6,874 nt of DNA from an uncultured Prevotella sp. (GTDB lineage Bacteria; Bacteroidota; Bacteroidia; Bacteroidales; Bacteroidaceae). Shown here one piece after another: positions 6,749-6,874 of this stretch. The position numbers were made by a program, and so were the translations under genes. The notes under the pieces are model-generated. The model was given only the letters and a program-made list of their open reading frames with translations. It did not search any database and was not told the DNA's origin. The stretch lies in contig CALIIG010000280.1 of NCBI GenBank assembly GCA_938018155.1, positions 1 through 6,874 on the forward strand. The letters are read 5' to 3'. Each line of letters begins with the position of its first letter. Position 1 is the stretch's first letter.

Positions 6749-6789
6749 GGTGTGACGACCGTCGTACGCACTGCTGACGGCCGTCGAAC
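6705..6789. repeat. Array of four palindromic decamers GACGGCCGTC, 22-23 bp period
   Basis: The self-complementary decamer GACGGCCGTC occurs at 6709-6718, 6731-6740 and 6776-6785, with a one-base variant, GACGACCGTC, at 6754-6763. Starts are 22, 23 and 22 bases apart, about two helical turns. The wider unit is TGCTGACGGCCGTCGAAC: exact at 6727-6744 and 6772-6789, inverted at 6705-6722, and degenerate around 6754. The inverted copy can pair with either forward copy, so two exclusive hairpins are possible. No gene was found in 6659-6874, and apart from this array and a weak 6-bp inverted repeat at 6841-6861 I see nothing convincing there. Confidence 0.85.
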
Positions 6790-6874
6790 CATAAGCAATA
6801 GGCTGTAAGGATAAACGAAAGGTAGCGTAAACTATTGGGGGTAACGAGTTTATAACGTTACAATTCTTCTTTAT

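Noticed and set aside
6705..6789. CRISPR array reading of the regularly spaced palindromes
   Set aside because: Repeats are 10-18 bp with 12-13-base gaps between cores, one unit is inverted, and no cas gene is present. This does not match CRISPR architecture.
6833..6866. Possible promoter or terminator at the right end (TATTG plus TACAATTC; GTAACG/CGTTAC stem at 6841-6861 followed by T-rich bases)
   Set aside because: The -7 box matches poorly, and the 6-bp stem with a nine-base loop is marginal. The window ends before any gene that could support it.

Overview
The window looks like chromosomal DNA of a Bacteroidales bacterium, most likely Prevotella or a close relative. The evidence is: two matches to the Bacteroidetes -7 promoter box TAnnTTTG in the one divergent intergenic region; A/T-rich leaders without clear Shine-Dalgarno sequences; a eukaryote-type (GH13_8-like) glycogen branching enzyme; a HisC-family protein of the Bacteroidetes type (MKPLxEL..NIW..LDANENPYN); and a lipoprotein MltF-like transglycosylase. 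The genus is inferred from remembered family features, not from a search.

Layout. Positions 2-4338 hold three plus-strand genes with gaps of 13 and 22 bases, so probably one operon: a MORN-repeat protein that runs off the left edge, glgB, and a five-span membrane protein of unknown function. A convergent gene, 4343-5380 on the minus strand, lies four bases beyond the third stop and encodes a HisC-family protein. An intergenic strip of 96 bases (5381-5476) with back-to-back promoters separates it from a plus-strand MltF-like lipoprotein transglycosylase (5477-6658). The last 216 bases are non-coding and hold a 22-bp perfect stem plus four copies of the palindrome GACGGCCGTC spaced 22, 23 and 22 bases apart.

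Function. glgB makes the alpha-1,6 branches of glycogen. The MORN and membrane proteins sit tightly around it, but no direct link to glycogen can be shown from sequence. The transglycosylase acts on peptidoglycan, probably from the inner face of the outer membrane. The HisC-family protein is the most striking gene. It is an intact frame with a recognisable fold, but the PLP-binding lysine is Asn and several other cofactor contacts are replaced, so it is probably not a working aminotransferase.

Points for follow-up are the lysine-less HisC homologue, the periodic palindrome array, the transglycosylase whose solute-binding domain seems to lack one lobe, and a terminator-like hairpin at the start of the membrane-protein gene.
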